DNA of 7,788 nt from Sphingomonadales bacterium (GTDB lineage Bacteria; Pseudomonadota; Alphaproteobacteria; Sphingomonadales; Sphingomonadaceae), in contig JAAFIT010000099.1 in the NCBI GenBank assembly GCA_013298745.1, positions 1 to 7,788 on the forward strand, read 5' to 3'. Shown piece by piece: positions 6,281-7,788 of this stretch. A program made the translations under genes and the position numbers. Position 1 is the stretch's first letter. The number at the start of each line of letters is the position of its first letter. Below the pieces are notes generated by a model. That model worked only from the letters and a program-made list of their open reading frames with translations, searched no databases and was not told the origin of the DNA.

Positions 6281-7788
6281 ATGACCCGGTTTATCTTCAT
6301 CACCGGCGGCGTGGTTTCGTCGCTTGGCAAAGGCCTGATGGCCGCCAGTCTTGCGGCACTGTTGCAGGCCCGTGGCTATTCCGTCCGCATCCGCAAATTC
6401 GATCCCTATCTCAACGTCGATCCGGGGACGATGTCGCCGTATCAGCATGGCGAGGTCTATGTGACCGATGACGGTGCCGAGACCGATCTCGATCTTGGCC
6501 ATTACGAGCGCTTTACCGGCGTCGCCTCGCGGCAGACCGACAACATCACCTCGGGGCGCGTCTATCAGGACATCATCACCAAGGAACGCCGTGGCGATTT
6601 CCTGGGGGCAACGGTGCAGGTCATTCCGCACGTTACCGATGCCATCAAGGCGTTCGCGCTCGCAGAAACTGACAGCCTCGATTTCGTGCTGTGCGAAATC
6701 GGCGGCACGGTGGGCGATATCGAATCGCTGCCGTTTCTTGAAGCGATTCGGCAATTGTCGGCCGATGTCGGCCGCACCAACGCCGTTTACATCCATTGCA
6801 CGCTGGTGCCGTATCTGGCGGCGGCGGGCGAGTTGAAGACCAAACCCACCCAGCACAGCGTCGCCGAGCTGCGCGGTATCGGCATCCAGCCCCATGTGCT
6901 CGTCTGTCGCTCCGAACATGCCTTGCCCGACAGCGACCGCGCCAAGATCGCGCTGTTCTGCAATGTTGCAAAGGAAGCGGTGATTTCGGCGCTTGATGCG
7001 CCGAGCATCTATGACGTGCCGCTGCAATATCATGCCGAGGGCCTTGACGATCAGGTGCTGCTGGCGTTCGGCATCACCGATGCACCGGCGCCCGATCTGT
7101 CGCGTTGGTCGCGCATCAGCGAGCGGCTGCACACCCCCGAAGGCGAGGTGACGATCGGCGTGGTCGGCAAGTATACCGGCATGAAGGACGCCTATAAGTC
7201 GCTCACCGAAGCGCTGGTGCATGGCGGCATCGCCAACCGGGTCAAGGTCAATATCCGCTGGCTCGATGCCGAGGAGTTTGAAACCGCCGATGTCGCGTCG
7301 CGGCTGGAGCCGATGCACGGGATCCTCGTGCCCGGCGGCTTTGGGGAGCGCGGCTCGGAAGGCAAGATCGCTTCTGTGCGTTTCGCCCGTGAACGCGAAG
7401 TGCCGTTCTTCGGCATTTGCCTCGGCATGCAGATGGCGTGCATCGAAGCCGCCCGCAATCAGGCAGGCGTGGCCCATGCCAGCACCACCGAATTCGGGCC
7501 AACCGACGAACCTGTGGTCGGCATGATCACCGAATGGATGAGCGCGGCCGGACGGCAAGTGCGCGAAGCCGGCGGCGATCTTGGCGGCACGATGCGACTC
7601 GGCGCCTATGATGCGACACTGGCCGGCAATAGCGTTGCAGCCAGCATTTATGGCGCCGATCACATCTCGGAACGCCACCGCCACCGCTATGAGGTCAATG
7701 TGAACTACCGCGACCGGCTGGAAGCGGCGGGGCTGATCTTTTCGGGCATGTCGCCTGATGGGTTGCTGCCGGAAATCGTCGAACGGCG
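6281..7788 (+). CDS. pyrG: CTP synthase (glutamine-hydrolysing), 3'-truncated by window edge
   Basis: The enzyme converts UTP, ATP and glutamine to CTP, the last step of de novo pyrimidine nucleotide synthesis in the cytoplasm. The visible 502 codons, of a family length near 540-550, begin [18 protein letters not shown], the conserved N-terminus with the ATP-binding loop. The synthase domain (about 1-270) shows [24 protein letters not shown] (39-62), LDLGHYERF (70-78), the metal- and nucleotide-binding [12 protein letters not shown] (138-149) and [11 protein letters not shown] (184-194). The class I glutamine amidotransferase domain starts near 290 ([17 protein letters not shown]) and has the oxyanion-strand PGGFGERG (351-358), the nucleophile Cys380 in GICLGMQMA, and RHRHRYEVN (465-473). 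The His and Glu of the amidotransferase triad lie beyond the right edge. All visible key residues are intact. The gene follows the protease after 80 bp, with no promoter I can call confidently. Confidence 0.97.
   Translation, partial: MTRFIFITGGVVSSLGKGLMAASLAALLQARGYSVRIRKFDPYLNVDPGTMSPYQHGEVYVTDDGAETDLDLGHYERFTGVASRQTDNITSGRVYQDIITKERRGDFLGATVQVIPHVTDAIKAFALAETDSLDFVLCEIGGTVGDIESLPFLEAIRQLSADVGRTNAVYIHCTLVPYLAAAGELKTKPTQHSVAELRGIGIQPHVLVCRSEHALPDSDRAKIALFCNVAKEAVISALDAPSIYDVPLQYHAEGLDDQVLLAFGITDAPAPDLSRWSRISERLHTPEGEVTIGVVGKYTGMKDAYKSLTEALVHGGIANRVKVNIRWLDAEEFETADVASRLEPMHGILVPGGFGERGSEGKIASVRFAREREVPFFGICLGMQMACIEAARNQAGVAHASTTEFGPTDEPVVGMITEWMSAAGRQVREAGGDLGGTMRLGAYDATLAGNSVAASIYGADHISERHRHRYEVNVNYRDRLEAAGLIFSGMSPDGLLPEIVER

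Noticed and set aside
6215..7684. A 489-residue open frame on the minus strand across pyrG
   Set aside because: It lies antisense to an unmistakable CTP synthase and has no recognisable motif. Long antisense frames are expected in GC-rich coding DNA.

Overview
The window is a GC-rich stretch of bacterial chromosome with densely packed genes. The gene content (a SurA-N/PpiD-type foldase divergent from tpiA-secG, then pyrG, plus a KgtP-type permease and a Gly/(Pro-Thr)-linked subtilase with a C-terminal barrel) suggests an alphaproteobacterium, most likely of the Sphingomonadales. That placement is inferred from protein flavour; no rRNA or other taxonomic marker is present.

Layout. Positions 1-1313 (minus strand) hold the N-terminal two thirds or so of a PpiD-like periplasmic foldase, cut by the left edge. 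A 141-bp divergent intergenic region follows. On the plus strand come tpiA (1455-2174, triosephosphate isomerase), secG (2248-2583, Sec translocon subunit), a kgtP-like 2-oxoglutarate/H+ symporter (2580-3884, whose TTG start overlaps the secG stop), a predicted lipoprotein S8 serine protease with a probable outer-membrane beta-barrel (3966-6200), and pyrG (6281 to the right edge, CTP synthase lacking its last part). There is no RNA gene, CRISPR array, insertion sequence, phage gene or non-coding stretch over 300 bp.

How the genes relate. tpiA, secG and pyrG are core housekeeping genes (glycolysis, protein export, pyrimidine nucleotide synthesis) that often lie close together in alphaproteobacteria. 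Here two accessory genes, the dicarboxylate permease and the surface protease, lie between secG and pyrG. PpiD and SecG both serve protein export: PpiD-type proteins help exported proteins fold at the periplasmic exit of the Sec translocon, and the protease would itself be a Sec and foldase client. I see no operon-level functional link between the permease and the protease.

I found no clearly undescribed system. The most interesting items are the lipobox + subtilase + barrel protein (resembling the NalP type of lipoprotein autotransporter), its altered GTSEAAP catalytic motif, a perfect DnaA-box 9-mer just upstream of pyrG, the unusual secG/kgtP TTGA overlap, and a Cys replacing the usual acidic residue in the interface loop of triosephosphate isomerase.
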